In this document: piece by piece, positions 11,491 through 23,705 of the stretch
How positions within the stretch are numbered: position 1 is the stretch's first letter
How the letters are laid out: the number at the start of each line of letters is the position of its first letter
Assembly: GCA_019671005.1 (NCBI GenBank)
Contig: CM033752.1
Location: 10,044,001 to 10,108,000 of the forward strand
Direction of reading: 5' to 3'
Origin: Hibiscus mutabilis
Taxonomy: Eukaryota; Streptophyta; Magnoliopsida; Malvales; Malvaceae
Length of the DNA stretch: 64,000 nt
Program-made: the position numbers and the translations under genes
The notes under the pieces: generated by a model
Database searches by the model: none
Seen by the model: the letters and a program-made list of their open reading frames with translations, nothing else
Told to the model about the DNA's origin: nothing

Positions 11491-11936
11491 CCCGTACCGA
11501 TACGCCTTATGGTTGTATCGATAAGGCCTAGCAAAGTTTGGTAATTTAGTTATGGACAGAAGGGTTGTATCGATACGGGTCATATTGTATCGATACGCTA
11601 AGCTTATGCTCAATATTAAAGGATTCAAGAAACAATTTGCTGTACAGGTACGGACTATGCCGTTTCGATACGCCCTCTATGACCGTTAAAATCGTTAAGC
11701 CCGTACTGATGCTGAGTATCGATACGCGTAACCAATAATTCCATTTTTATTCAGATTCGATATACCGTACCGATACACACTCTATCTGTATCGGTACAGT
11801 GCTACAGTAAAATTCTAGTGACTAGAGACCATACCGATACGCACTGTACAGTATCAGTACGCCCCTTTGACCAACATTAACTTGGTCTAAATATGCAAAA
11901 CCGTACCGATACACCATCACTTGTATCAATACGCCC
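11491..11936. repeat. Cluster of paired GTATCGATAC-like palindromes
   Basis: About 14 variants of the perfect 10-bp palindrome GTATCGATAC, often extended as CCGTACCGATACRC or GTATCGATACGCC. They fall into seven pairs starting near 11493/11515, 11567/11587, 11642/11663, 11702/11718, 11766/11788, 11828/11850 and 11903/11922, about 16-22 bp apart within a pair and 60-75 bp between pairs. It lies in the long LTR. Function is unknown; possible roles are a binding-site array or a structured RNA segment. Confidence 0.8.
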
Positions 11937-12379
11937 TGGTCCATAATGACAGATTTTATCTGGTTTTAACCAATTTTAACCCATCAAATGAAGTCCAAAT
12001 GCAATGAAATTTTACCAGTGAGTTACTAATAGCCAACTCTAATAGCATGCAAAATCTCAAAGAATTTTGAATCCATTTACCTAGTTTTCCACTTTTTAGC
12101 TAAATATGCATATTTTGTCCTCTTTTAGCCATTAACAAAAGTCCATTATAAGCATTTTAAACATACTACCATCACATATATCTTACATGCATAAAAAGGC
12201 TAAAAGGAACTTATACAACCATTATGCCACCATTCTAGGAGTACGTAGGGTAAGTATACATTACATTAACCTTTGGTGACTTGCCAAAAAACCTTCAAAA
12301 GCTTGTCCGATCTCCAACCCAGCCTACTTAACCTGAAAATGCATGAATGTATTAGGCATACTTTGCCTAGTGAGGTAGC

Positions 12380-13085
12380 CATAAACAATGCCAATAATCA
12401 ATATGCATTCAAATGCATGTTTCATCAATAATCCAATGGCAATATGTCAATGTTTAATAGCAATTGTATCAATGTCTTATTTCAATGTATCAATATTCAA
12501 TATCTATGATCGACGACAATGCAACAATAGTCAATGATTATTTGTCAATATTCAATATCAATAATTCTTTAGTTTAATATTAACCCTTGGATCAATTTAA
12601 GATAGCGGATACGCGGATTCCTATGCCCCGCCAAGTCAATAAAGGTCTAGTCCTCCGCCTCACTAATTGAACAACACAACATCCCTCCGCCTCGCCAATA
12701 TAAAGGCCGTAGCCCCAGGACCGTAGTCCACCCGTACCAATAAGCTCATAAATCCTATGGCATGCCAATTGTATCCAATGTCCACTCGAATCTAAGGTCC
12801 GATAAATTAGGCCAATATTCAATATATTATCAATATCAATAAGTTTAATGATCCAATAACAATAAATTGACCCTTAGGTCCATTTCACTGATCCGGTGAA
12901 TCCAATAACAATATCAATAGCAATATTTCAATAATCAATGTCCAATGATCAATGAAAATAACAATAATCTTTCCAATGCTATGCTAATGTTCAATATTAA
13001 ATGTTTTAATGACAATATTCGATGCTCAATGATTCAATGACAATATTCAATATTCAATGTTTCAATAATTTAATAAGGAAGCTTA
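12380..13085. repeat. Low-complexity CAATATTCAAT-rich stretch in the LTR
   Basis: Irregular reiterations of CAATATTCAATATC, TCAATGTTCAATG and CCAATAACAATA with no fixed period, interrupted at about 12600-12800 by a more GC-rich segment. Probably degenerated simple-repeat sequence of the LTR; no gene is supported here. Confidence 0.75.
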
Positions 13086-14160
13086 ATGAAGCTTACCGAT
13101 ACACCCTTCAAAAGGGGTCAATGCAATGACCTTAAATCCAATGATAGCTATATCATATTCAATGAAAATGAAACTGGGAAAGGCACCTAGCCTAATCCCG
13201 AGACTTTGACTACACTCACCTCAAAATCTGAAGCTACTACGGCTCTCGGATGACAATCCCCTTGCACTTAGCCTTTGATGGAGATGATGGCCCTTCCTCC
13301 AACACTTGAGCTAGGCATAAGTTAGAATCAAAACTATTGATTCAAAATAGATATTTAAGCTTAATAAAACTTATAGGCAACAATATTTCCATGGAATCAA
13401 GCTTCAAACACTTGGGTATAACCTTGACATTTCAAGACTTTAATCTTGAAATTAAACTTCAATAATCTATGCAATCGATAAATTGATTGGGGGATTTAAC
13501 TCACCAATCCTATAGCTTTCTAATGATGTAGAGAAATCAAAGAAAACCTAAGGGACCAAGTGAAGTGCTTGCTTGAGCTCGATGAAGAAGACAATAATGT
13601 TGGTGTTAGCTTGTTCAATTTGGTGGAAAAGATGAAGGAATTTGGGAACTTTGTCTCAGTTTGTTCAAAATGTTTTTAACACTTTCTCTCCTTCCCCTTT
13701 TTCCTTATAGCTGAATAGCTTACCCCCCATAATGATTGCCTCCCAAGCAACCAATCAAATGGTTTCGTAGCTTGGGAGGAAACCTTTTAATTAACATAAA
13801 TAATTTTCCCCCCTTTTCCAAAATCAATTGTCATCTTTTATGACAATAGCCACCATCTTCATTTGAATTAGGCTAAGTAAGGAGATGACTCACACCTCTA
13901 ATTGGTATAATTATGAGGGTGGTCCCTCAACTTTTCAAATTTTGCACTTTTATCCCCAAACTTTCAATTTTCGTAATTTAGTCACTAAATGACTTTCAAT
14001 TCTTTCAAAAAGGCCCAAGATCAACAATTAAGCTCAATTGAAGTTCATTACAATACAATTGGGTACAAAGTTGGAATCATTAAAGTGATTGGACCATTCT
14101 GATACAAAAATTTTGATCACCGGAAACTAATTTCGACTAGACCATTTTTTGGGTGTTACA

Positions 14161-14165
14161 CAACG
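14161..14165. repeat. Right target-site duplication CAACG
   Basis: CAACG follows the terminal CA of the element and continues as GAGTCTACTGCAAAGCCC, the normal satellite sequence. It is the intact partner of the decayed copy at 10345-10349. Confidence 0.7.
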
Positions 14166-15346
14166 AGTCTACTGCAAAGCCCATTTAGACATGCACTATT
14201 AAACCCCAACAAAACGCCCGAAAATAAGATTAAATCATATTTTATGACTTATGATATTTAGTTATGGGCTTTTGAACATGATTATACAGATTAACCTCAT
14301 TTTCAAAACTTTTTACTAGGTTTAAATTCCAACGGGTGCACTGTGAAGCCCATTTAGACATGCATGCCTTAAACTCAACAAAATGGCCACAAAATAAGAT
14401 TAAATAAAATTTTATGAGTTAAAATATTTGATTATGTGCTTTTGAATATGATTATAAGCTTAACCTCAATTTCAATTTTTTTTACTCGGTTAAAATTCCA
14501 ACGGATCAACTATAAACCCCATTTAAACATGCATGCCTTAAACCCAACAAAACGGCCACAAAATAAGATTAAATCAAATTTTATGAATTAAAATATTTGA
14601 TTATGGGCCATGATTATATAGCATAACCTCAATTTCAAAACTTTTTACTCGGTTAAAATTCCAACGGGTCCACTATAAAGCTCATTTTGACATGCATGCC
14701 TTAAACCCAACAAAATGGCAACAAAATAAGATTTAATCAAATTTTATGAGTTAAAATATTTGATTATGGGATTTTGAATATGATTCTATAGCTTAAACTC
14801 AATTTCAAAACATTTATTTGGTTAAAATTCTAACGGGTCCACTATGAAGCTCATTTAGACATACACGCCTTAAACCCAACAAAATGGCCGAAAATTAAGA
14901 TTAAATCAAAATTTGTGACGTAAAATTTTTAGTTATGGGCTTTTGAATATGATTATACAACTGACCTCAATTTTAGAACTTTTTACTCTGTTAAAAATCC
15001 GACGAGTCCACTGTAAAGACCATTTAGACATGCACACCTTAAACCCCAACAAAACGACCGAAAAATAAGATTAAATCAAATTTTAAGACTTAAAATATTT
15101 AGTTATGGGCTTTTGAACAATATTATACTGCTTAACCTCAATTTTAGAACTTTTTACTCGGTTAAAATTCCAACGAGTCCACTATAATGCCCATTTAGAC
15201 ATGCACGCCTTAAACCCCAACAAAACGGCTGAAAAATAAGATTAAATCAAATTTCAAGACTTAAAATATTTAGTTATGGGCTTGTGAACAAGATTATATT
15301 GCTTAACCTCAATTTTAGAACATTTTTACTCGGTTAAAATTCCAAC
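14161..15346 (-). repeat. Satellite array C, first segment
   Basis: About seven monomers in the minus sense, continuing the register of array B after the retrotransposon. Some monomers carry small deletions, for example near 14588, where TTATGGGC joins CATGATTATATAGC without the usual TTTTGAA. It ends inside a monomer at TTCCAAC, where a foreign fragment begins. Confidence 0.95.
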
Positions 15347-15457
15347 AATCCCGTATATCTTGGCTCGTTCATAGAGACAAGAACACTTCCTTCTTTCATG
15401 CCCGAGAAAACGGAAGGCGTAAGAAAAATAAAATTCGAGGCTTATTTAACACCTCTA
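15347..15457 (+). mobile_element. LINE-like ORF2 fragment inside a satellite monomer
   Basis: About 111 bp of non-satellite, more GC-rich sequence replacing roughly 10 bp of a monomer. Read on the plus strand from 15349 it translates without stops as SRISWLVHRDKNTSFFHA followed by RENGRRKKNKIRGLF. The W-L-x-x-x-D-K-N-T-x-F-F-H-A and R-R-K-K-N-K-I pattern is typical of the segment just before the reverse transcriptase domain in plant LINE ORF2 proteins. No poly-A tail or target duplication is seen, so it may have arrived by repair or template switching rather than by retrotransposition. Too short to encode anything useful. Confidence 0.75.
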
Positions 15458-18400
15458 TTAAAGCACGTTTAGACATGCACGCCTTAAACCCCAACAAAAT
15501 GATCGAAAAAGAAGATTAAATCACAAAATTGACATAAAATAGTTAGTTACGGGCTTTTGAACATGATTATATTGCTTAACCTCATTTTCAGAACTTTTTA
15601 CTCAGTCAAAATTCCAGCGGGTCCATTTTAAAGCCCATTTAGACATGCACGCCTTAAACCCCAACAAAACGGCCGAAAAATAAGATTAAATCACATTTTA
15701 TGAGTTAAAAATTGTGATTATGAGCTTTTTAATATGACTGTATAGTTTGACCTCAATTTCAAAACTTTTTACTCGGTTAAAATTCCAACGGCTCCACTGT
15801 AAAGCCTATTTAGACATGCACGCCTTAAATCCCAACAAAATTGCGGCAAAATAAGATTAAATCAAATTTTATGAATTAAAATATTTAGTTATGCGCTTTT
15901 GAACATTATTATACAACTTAACCTCAATTTTAGAACGTTTTACTCGGTTAAAATTCTAACAGGTCCACTGTAAAGCCAATTTAGACTTGCACGCCTTAAA
16001 CCCCAACAAAACGCTCGTAAAATAAGATTAAATCACATTTTATGACTTAAAATATTTATTTATAGGCTTTGGAACATGATTATATAGCTTAACCACAATT
16101 TTAGAACTTTTTACTCTATTAAAATTCCAACAGGTTCACTGTAAAGCCCATTTAGACATGCATGCCTTAAACCCCAACAATTTAGCCACAAAATAAGATT
16201 AAATCAAATTTTATGAATTAAAATATTTAGTTATGGGCTTTTGAACATGATTATACAGCTTAACCTCAATTTTAGAACTTTTTACTCGGTTAAAATTCTA
16301 ACAAGTCCACTATAATGCCCATTTAGACATGCACGCCTTAAACCCCAACTAAACGACCGTAAAATAAGATTAAATAACATATTATGACTTAAAATATTTA
16401 TTTATAGGCTTTAGAACATGATTATATAGCTGTGCCACAATTTTAGAATTTTTTTACTCGGTTAAAATTTCAACGGGTCCATAGTAAAACCCATTTAGAC
16501 ATGCACCCCTTAAAACCCAACAAAACGGCCGAAAAACAAGATTAAATCACATTTTATGACTTAAAATATTTAGTTATGGGCTTTTGAACATGATTATATA
16601 GCTTAACCTCATTTTAAGAATATGTACATGGTTAAAATTCTAATGGGTCAACTGTAAAACCCATTTAGATATGCATGTCTTAAACCCAAAAAAAAACGGC
16701 CACAAAATAAGATTAAATAAATTATATTAATTAAAATATTCAGTTATGGGCTTTTGAACATGATTATACAGCTTAACCACACTTTTAGAACATTTTACAT
16801 GGTTAAAATTCTAACAGTCCACTGTAAAGCCCATTTAGACATGCACGCCTTAAACCCCAACAAAATGATCGAAAAAGAAGATTAAATAACATTTTATGAC
16901 ATAAAAGAGTTATTTACGGGCTTTTGAACATGATTGTGTAGCTTAACCTAATTTTCAGAACTTTTTACTCAGTAAAAATTCCAACGGGTCCACTTTAAAG
17001 CCTATTTAGACATGTACGCCTTAAACCCCAACAAAACGGCTGACAAATAAGATTAAATCAAATTTTATGAGTTAAAAATTTTGATTATGATCTTTTTAAT
17101 ATGATTATTTAGTTTGACCTCAATTTCAGAACTTTTTACTCGGTTAAAGTTCCAACGGCTCCAGTGTAAAGCTCATTTAGACATGCACGCCTTAAATCTC
17201 AGCGAAATAGTGCAAACTAAAATTAAATCAATTTTTATGACTTAAAATATTTAGTTATGGGCTTTTAAGCATGATTATACAACTTAACATCAATTTTAGA
17301 ACTTTTTACTTTGTTAAAATTCCAACAAATCCACTGTAAAGCCAATTTAGACATGCACGCCTTAAACCCCAACAAAACGGTCGTAAAATAAGATTAAATC
17401 ACATTTTATGACTTAAAATATTTATTTATAGGCTTTGGAACATGATTATATAGCTTAGCCACAATTTTAGAACTTTTTACTCGGTTAAAAAAATCCAACG
17501 GGTCCACTGTAAAGCCCATTTAGACATGCACGCCTTAAACCCCCAACAAAATAGCTACAAAATAAGATTACATCAAATTTTATGAATTAAAATATTTTGT
17601 TATGAGCTTTTGAACATGATTATACATCTTTACCTCAATTTTAGAACTTTTTACTCGGTTAAAATTCTAACAGTTTCACTGTAAAGTCCATTTAGACATG
17701 CACGCCATAAACCCCAACAAAACGGTCGTAAAAAAGATTAAATCACATTTTATGAATAAAAAAATTTATTTATAGGCTTTGGAACATGATTATATAGCTT
17801 AACCACAATTTTATAACTTTTTGCTCGGTTAAAATTCCAATAGGTCCTCTGTAAAGCCCATTTAGACATGCACGCCTTAAATCCCAACAAATTAGCCACA
17901 AAATAAGATAAAATAAAATTTGATGAATTAAAATATTTAGTTATGGGCTTTTGAACATGATTATATAGCTTAACCTCAATTTTAGAAATTTTTACTCGGT
18001 TAAAATTCTAACAGGTCCACCGTAAAGCCCACTTAGACATGCACGCCTTAAACCCCAACAAAACGGCCTTAAAATAATATTAAATCATATTTTATGACTT
18101 AAAATATTTATTTATAGGCTTTGGAACATGATTATATAGCTTAACCACAATTTTAGAGCATTTTACTCGGTTAAAATTTCAACGGGTCCACTGTAAAGAC
18201 CATTTAGACATGCACGCTTTAAAACCTAACAAAACGGTTGAAAAATAAGATTGAATCACATATAGCTTAACCACAATTTTAGAGCATTTTACTCGGTTAA
18301 AATTTCAACGGGTCCACTGTAAAGACCATTTAGACATGCACGCTTTAAAACCTAACAAAACGGTTGAAAAATAAGATTGAATCACATTTAATGACTTAAA

Positions 18401-21400
18401 ATATTTAGTTATGGGCTTTTGAATATGATTGTATAGTTTAAACTCAATTTTAGAACTTTTTACTCGATTAAATTTTGAACAGGTCCACTGTAAAAGCCCA
18501 TTTAGACAAGCACGCCTTAAACTCCAACAAAACGGTCGTAAAATAAGATTAAATCACATTTTATTATTAAAATATTTATTTATAGGCTTTGAAACATGAT
18601 TATATAGCTTAACCTCAATTTTAGAACTTTTTACTCGGTTAAAATTTCAACGGGTCCACTGCAAAGCCCATTTAGACTTCCACGTTTTAAAACCCAACAA
18701 AACGGCCGAAAAAATATTAAATCAAATTTTATGAATTAAAATATTTATTTATGGGCTTTTTTACATAATTATATAGCTTAACCTCATTTTCAAAAAAATT
18801 TATTCGGTTAAAATTCCAATGGGTCCACTGTAAGACCCATTTAGACAAGCATGTATTAAACCCAACAGAACAGTCACAAAATAGATTAAATCAAATTTTA
18901 TGAATAAAAATTTTTAGTTATGGGCTTTTGTATATTATTATACAGCTTAACCTCAATTTTAGAACTTTTACTCGGTTAAAATTCTAATGGTCCACTGTAA
19001 AGCCCGTTTAGACATGCACGCCTTAAACCGCAAAAAAATGATCAAAAAATAAGATTAAATCACATTTTATGACATAAAATATTTATTTATGGGCTTTTGA
19101 ACATGATAATATAGCTTAACCTCTTTGTTAGAACTTTTTACTCAGTTAAAATTCTAACGGGTCCACTTTAAAGCCCATTTAGACATGCACGCCTTAAACC
19201 GCAACAAAACGGCCAAAAATAAGATTAAATCAAATTTTATGAGTTAAAATTTTTTATTATGGGCTTTTGAATATGATTATATAGTTTGACCTCAATTTTA
19301 GAACATTTTACTTGGTTAAAATCCCAAAGGGTCCACTGAAAAGCCAATTTAAACATGCACACCTTAAACACTAACAAAATAGCAACAAAATAAGATTACA
19401 TCAAATTTTATGAATTAAAATGTTTAGTTATGTGATTTGGAACATGATTATACATCTTTACCTCAATTTTAGAAGTTAAAATTCCAACATGTCCACTATA
19501 AAGCCCATTTAGACATACACGCCTTAAACCTCAACAAAACGGTCGTAAAATAGGATTAAATCACATATTATGACTTAAAATATTTTTTATAGGCTTTGTA
19601 ACATGATTATATAGCTTAACCATAATTTTAGAACTTTTTACTCGGTTAAGATTTCATCAGGTCCGCAGTAAAACCCATTTAGACATGCACGCCTTAAAAC
19701 CCAACAAAACGGCCGAAAAATAAGATTAAATCACATTTTATGACTTAAAATATTTAGTTATGGGCTTTTAAACATGCTTATATAGCTTAACCTCATTTTT
19801 AGAATTTTTACATAGTTAAAATTCCAATGGGTCCACTGTAAAACCCTTTTAGATATGCATGTCTTAAACCCAACATAACGGCCACAAAATAAGATTAAAT
19901 CAAATTTATGAATTAAAATTTTTAGTTATGGACTTTTGAACTTGATTATACAGTTTAACCTCAATTTTAGAACTTTTTACACAGTTAAAATTCTAATGTT
20001 CCACTATAAAGCCTATTTACGGGCTTTTTACACGGTCAAAATTCTAACGCCCACAAAAGAAGATTAAATCACATTTTATGACGTAAAATAGTTATTTATG
20101 GGCTTTTGAACATGATTATATAGCTTAACCTCATTTTCAGAACTTTTTACTCGGTTAAAATTCCAACGGGTCCACTTTAAAGCCCATTTAGACATGCACG
20201 CCTTAAACCCCAACAAAACGGCCGAAACATAAGATTAAATCAAAATTTATAAGTTAAAATTTTTGATTATGAGATTTTTAATATGATTATATAGTTTGAC
20301 CCCTATTTCAAAACTTTTTACTCGGTTAAATTTCCAACAGGTCCACTGTAAAGCCCATTTAGACATGCACGCCTTAAATCCCAACAAAATTACCGCAAAA
20401 TAAGATTAAATCAAATTTTATGAATTAAAATATTTAGTTATGGGCTTTTGAACATGATTATACAACTTAACCTCAATTTTAGAACGTTTTACTAGGTTAA
20501 AATTCTAACAGGTCCACTGTAATGCCCATTTAGACATGCACGCCTTAAACCCCAACTAAACGACCGTAAAATAAGATTAAATCACATATTATGACTTAAA
20601 ATATTTATTTATAGGCTTTGGAACATGATTATATAGCTTTACCACAATTTTAGAATTTTTTTACTCGGTTAAAATTTCAAAGGGTCCATAGTAAAACCCA
20701 TTTAGACTTGCACGCCTTAAAACCCAACAAAACGGCCGAAAAACAAGATTAAATCACATTTTATGACTTAAAATATTTAGTTATGGGCTTTTGAACATGA
20801 TTATATAGCTTAATCTCATTTTTAGAATTTTTACATGGTTAAAATTCTAATGGGTCCACGGTAAAACCCGTTTAGATATGCATGTCTTAAACCCAACAAA
20901 ACGGCCACAAAATAAGATAAAATAAATTTTATGAATTAAAATATTTAGTTATGGGCTTTTGAACACGATTGTACAGCTTAACCACACTTTTAGAACATTT
21001 TACATGGTTAAAATTCTAACGGTCCACTGTAAAGCCCATTTATACATGCACGCCTTAAACCCCAACAAAATGATCGAAAAAGAAGATTAAATCACATTTT
21101 ATGACATAAAAGAGTTCTTTACGGGCTTTTGAACATGATTGTGTAGCTTAACCTAATTTTCAGAACTTTTTACTCAGTAAAAATTCCAATGGGTCCACTT
21201 TAAAGCCTATTTAGACATGCACGCCTTGAACCCAAATAAAACGGCCGAAAAATAAGATTAAATCAAATTTTATGAGTTAAAAATTTTGATTATGAGCTTT
21301 TTAATATGATTATTTAGTTTGACCTCAATTTCAAAACTTTTTACTCGTTAAAATTCCAACGGCTCCACTGTAAAGCTCATTTAGACATGCACGCCTTAAA

Positions 21401-23705
21401 TCCCAACTATAGTGCAAAAATAGATTAAATCAAATTTTATGAATTAAAATATTTAGTCATGGGCTTTTAAGCATGATTATACAGCTTAACCTCAATTTTA
21501 GAACTTTTTACTTGGTTAAAATTCCAACAAGTCCACTGTAAAGCCAATTTAGACATGCACACCTTAAACCCTAACAAAACGGCCGTAAAATAAGATTAAA
21601 TCAGATTTTATGACTTAAAAAATTTATTTATAGGCTTTGGAATATGATTATATAGCTTAGCCACAATTTTAGAACTTTTTACTCGGTTAAAATTCCAACG
21701 GGTCTACTGTAAAGCCCATTCAGACATACACGCCTTAAACCCCAACAAAATAGCTACAAAATAAGATTACATCAAATTTTATGAATTAAAATATTTTTAT
21801 GGGCTTTTGAACATGATTATACATCTTTACCTCAATTTTAGAACTTTTTACTCGGTTAAAATTCCAACAGTTTCACTGTAAAGTCCATTTAGACATGCAC
21901 GCCTTAAACCCCAACAAAACGGCCGCAAAATAAGATTAAATCACATTTTATGAATAAAAATATTTATTTATAGGCTTTGGAACATGATTATATAGCTTAA
22001 CCACAATTTTAGAACTTTTTGCTCAGTTAAAATTCCAATAGGTCCACTGTAAAGCCCATTTAGATATGCATGCCTTAAATCCCAACAAATTAGCCACAAA
22101 ATAAGATAAAATCAAATTTGATGAATTAAAATATTTAGTTATGAGCTTTTGAACATGATTATATAGCATAATCTTAATTTTAGAACTTTTTTCTCAGTTA
22201 AAATTCTAACAGGTCCACTGTAAAGCCCTTTTAGATATGCACGCCTTAAACCCCAACAAAACAGCCGTAAAATAAGATTAAATCACATTTTATGACTTAA
22301 AATATTTATTTATAGGCTTTGGAAAATGATTATATAGCTTAACCACAATTTTAGAGCATTTTACTCGGTTAAAATTTCAACGGGTCCATTGTAAAGCCCA
22401 TTTAGACATGCACGCTTTAAAACCTAACAAAATGATTGAAAAATAAGATTAAATCACATTTAATGACTTAAAATATTTAGTTATGGGCTTTTGAATATGA
22501 TTATATAGTTTAAACTCAATTTTAGAACTTTTTACTCGATTAAATTTCAAACAGGTCCACTGTAAAAGCTCATTTAGACAAGCACGCCTTAAACTCCAAC
22601 AAAACGGTCGTAAAATAAGATTAAATCACATTTTATTACTTAAAATATTTATTTATTGGATCTGAAACATGATTATATAGCTTAACCACAATTTTAGAAC
22701 TTTTTACTTGGTTGAAATTTTAACGGGTCCACTATAAAGCCCATTTAGACTTGCACGTTTTAAAACCCAACAAAACGGCCAAAAAAATATTAAATCAAAT
22801 TTTATGAATTAAAATATTTATTCATGGGATTTTTTACATAATTATATAGTTTAACCTCATTTTCAACAAATTTTATTCGTTTAAAATTCCAATGGGTCCA
22901 CTTTAAACCCATTTAGACAAGCATGTCTTAAACCCAACAGAACAGTCACAAAATAGATTAAATCAAATTTTATGAATTAAAATTTTTAGTTATGGGCTTT
23001 TGTATATTATTATACAACTTAACCTCAATTTTAGAACTTTTTACTCGGTTAAAATTCTAATGGTCTACTGTAAAGCCTGTTTAGACATGCACGCCTTAAA
23101 CCCTAACAAAATAGCAACAAAATAAGATTAAATCAAATTTTATGAATTAAAATATTTAGTTATGGGATTTGGAACATGATTATACATCTTTACCTCAATT
23201 TTAGAAGTTAAAATTCCAACAAGTCCACTATAAAGCCCATTTAGACATACACGACTTAAACCTCAACAAAACAGTCATAAAATATGATTAAATCACATAT
23301 TATGACTTAAAATATTTATTTATAGGCATTGGAACATGTTTATATAGCTTAACCACAATTTTAGAACTTTTACTCGGTTAAGATTTCATCGGGTCCATAG
23401 TAAAACCCATTTAGACATGCACGCCTTAAAACGCAACAAAACGGCCGAAAAATAAGATTAAATCACATTTTATGACTTAAAATATTTAGTTATGGGCTTT
23501 TGAACATGATTATGTAGCTTAACCTCACTTTTAGAATTTTTACATGGTTAAAATTCCAATGGGTTCACTATAAAACCCTTTTAGATATGCATGTATTAAA
23601 CCTAACAAAACGGCTACAAAATAAGATTAAATCAAATTTTATGAATTCAAATATTTAGTTATGGACTTTCGAACTTGATTATACAGCTTAACCTCATTTT
23701 TAGAA
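15458..23705 (-). repeat. Satellite array C, domain with ~4.2-kb higher-order repeat
   Basis: About 48 minus-sense monomers. A variant with AGGCTTTGGAACATGATTA and a CCACAATTTTAGA block recurs in the same pattern 4.2 kb apart: about 16404 and 20603, 17431 and 21634, 17773 and 21975, 18117 and 22315. An AAAAGAGTT variant lies at about 16900 and 21110. The blocks are roughly 15500-19990 and 20040-23705; the first has about two extra monomers near 15950-16300 and a 126-bp duplication at 18135. The blocks are separated by a scrambled segment at about 19990-20050, and the second ends at 23705 in a truncated monomer. Confidence 0.8.
18135..18386 (-). repeat. Exact 126-bp tandem duplication
   Basis: Positions 18135-18260 and 18261-18386 read identically (TATAGCTTAACCACAATTTT through GATTGAATCACA). 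The unit is shorter than a monomer, so one repeat step is 126 bp instead of about 170. Perfect identity against a background of diverged monomers marks a recent event. The corresponding place in the next HOR block (about 22335) has a single copy. Confidence 0.92.

Larger units (their letters stand above)
10350..14160 (-). mobile_element. Internally deleted Ty3/gypsy-like LTR retrotransposon
   Basis: A 3.8-kb insertion bounded by TGTAACACCCC at 10350 and GGGTGTTACA ending at 14160. Read on the minus strand it comprises a 5' LTR (14160-11070), a primer-binding site (11066-11055), a leader, the first part of gag (10930 to about 10459) and then directly the last 109 bp of the 3' LTR (10458-10350). 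Protease, reverse transcriptase, integrase and polypurine tract are absent, so the element cannot move by itself. The two LTR ends differ at roughly one site in six over the 109 bp that can be compared, which suggests an old insertion or a recombinant element. The gag type and long LTR would suit a Tekay/Del-like chromovirus, but this is inference. Confidence 0.88.
11070..14160 (-). mobile_element. Long 5' LTR (~3.09 kb)
   Basis: Runs from TATAACACCCC (expected TG mutated to TA) at 11070 to TGTTACA at 14160, next to the primer site. This is long for an LTR but within the range of some plant Ty3/gypsy lineages. It contains a cluster of GTATCGATAC palindromes (11491-11936), a low-complexity CAATAT-rich stretch (about 12380-13085), and a triad of GGTCCCTCAACTTTT-like blocks near its outer edge. 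A 76-codon frame at 12592-12822 shows no recognisable protein and is not called. Confidence 0.8.

Noticed and set aside
12592..12822. 76-codon open frame, minus strand
   Set aside because: Lies wholly in the long LTR in its more GC-rich part; the translation matches no family I know and an open frame of this length is expected by chance.
10350..14160. Remaining pol domains (protease, reverse transcriptase, integrase)
   Set aside because: The space between gag and the 3' LTR is absent, and the long non-coding part is LTR; no catalytic motif is seen on either strand.
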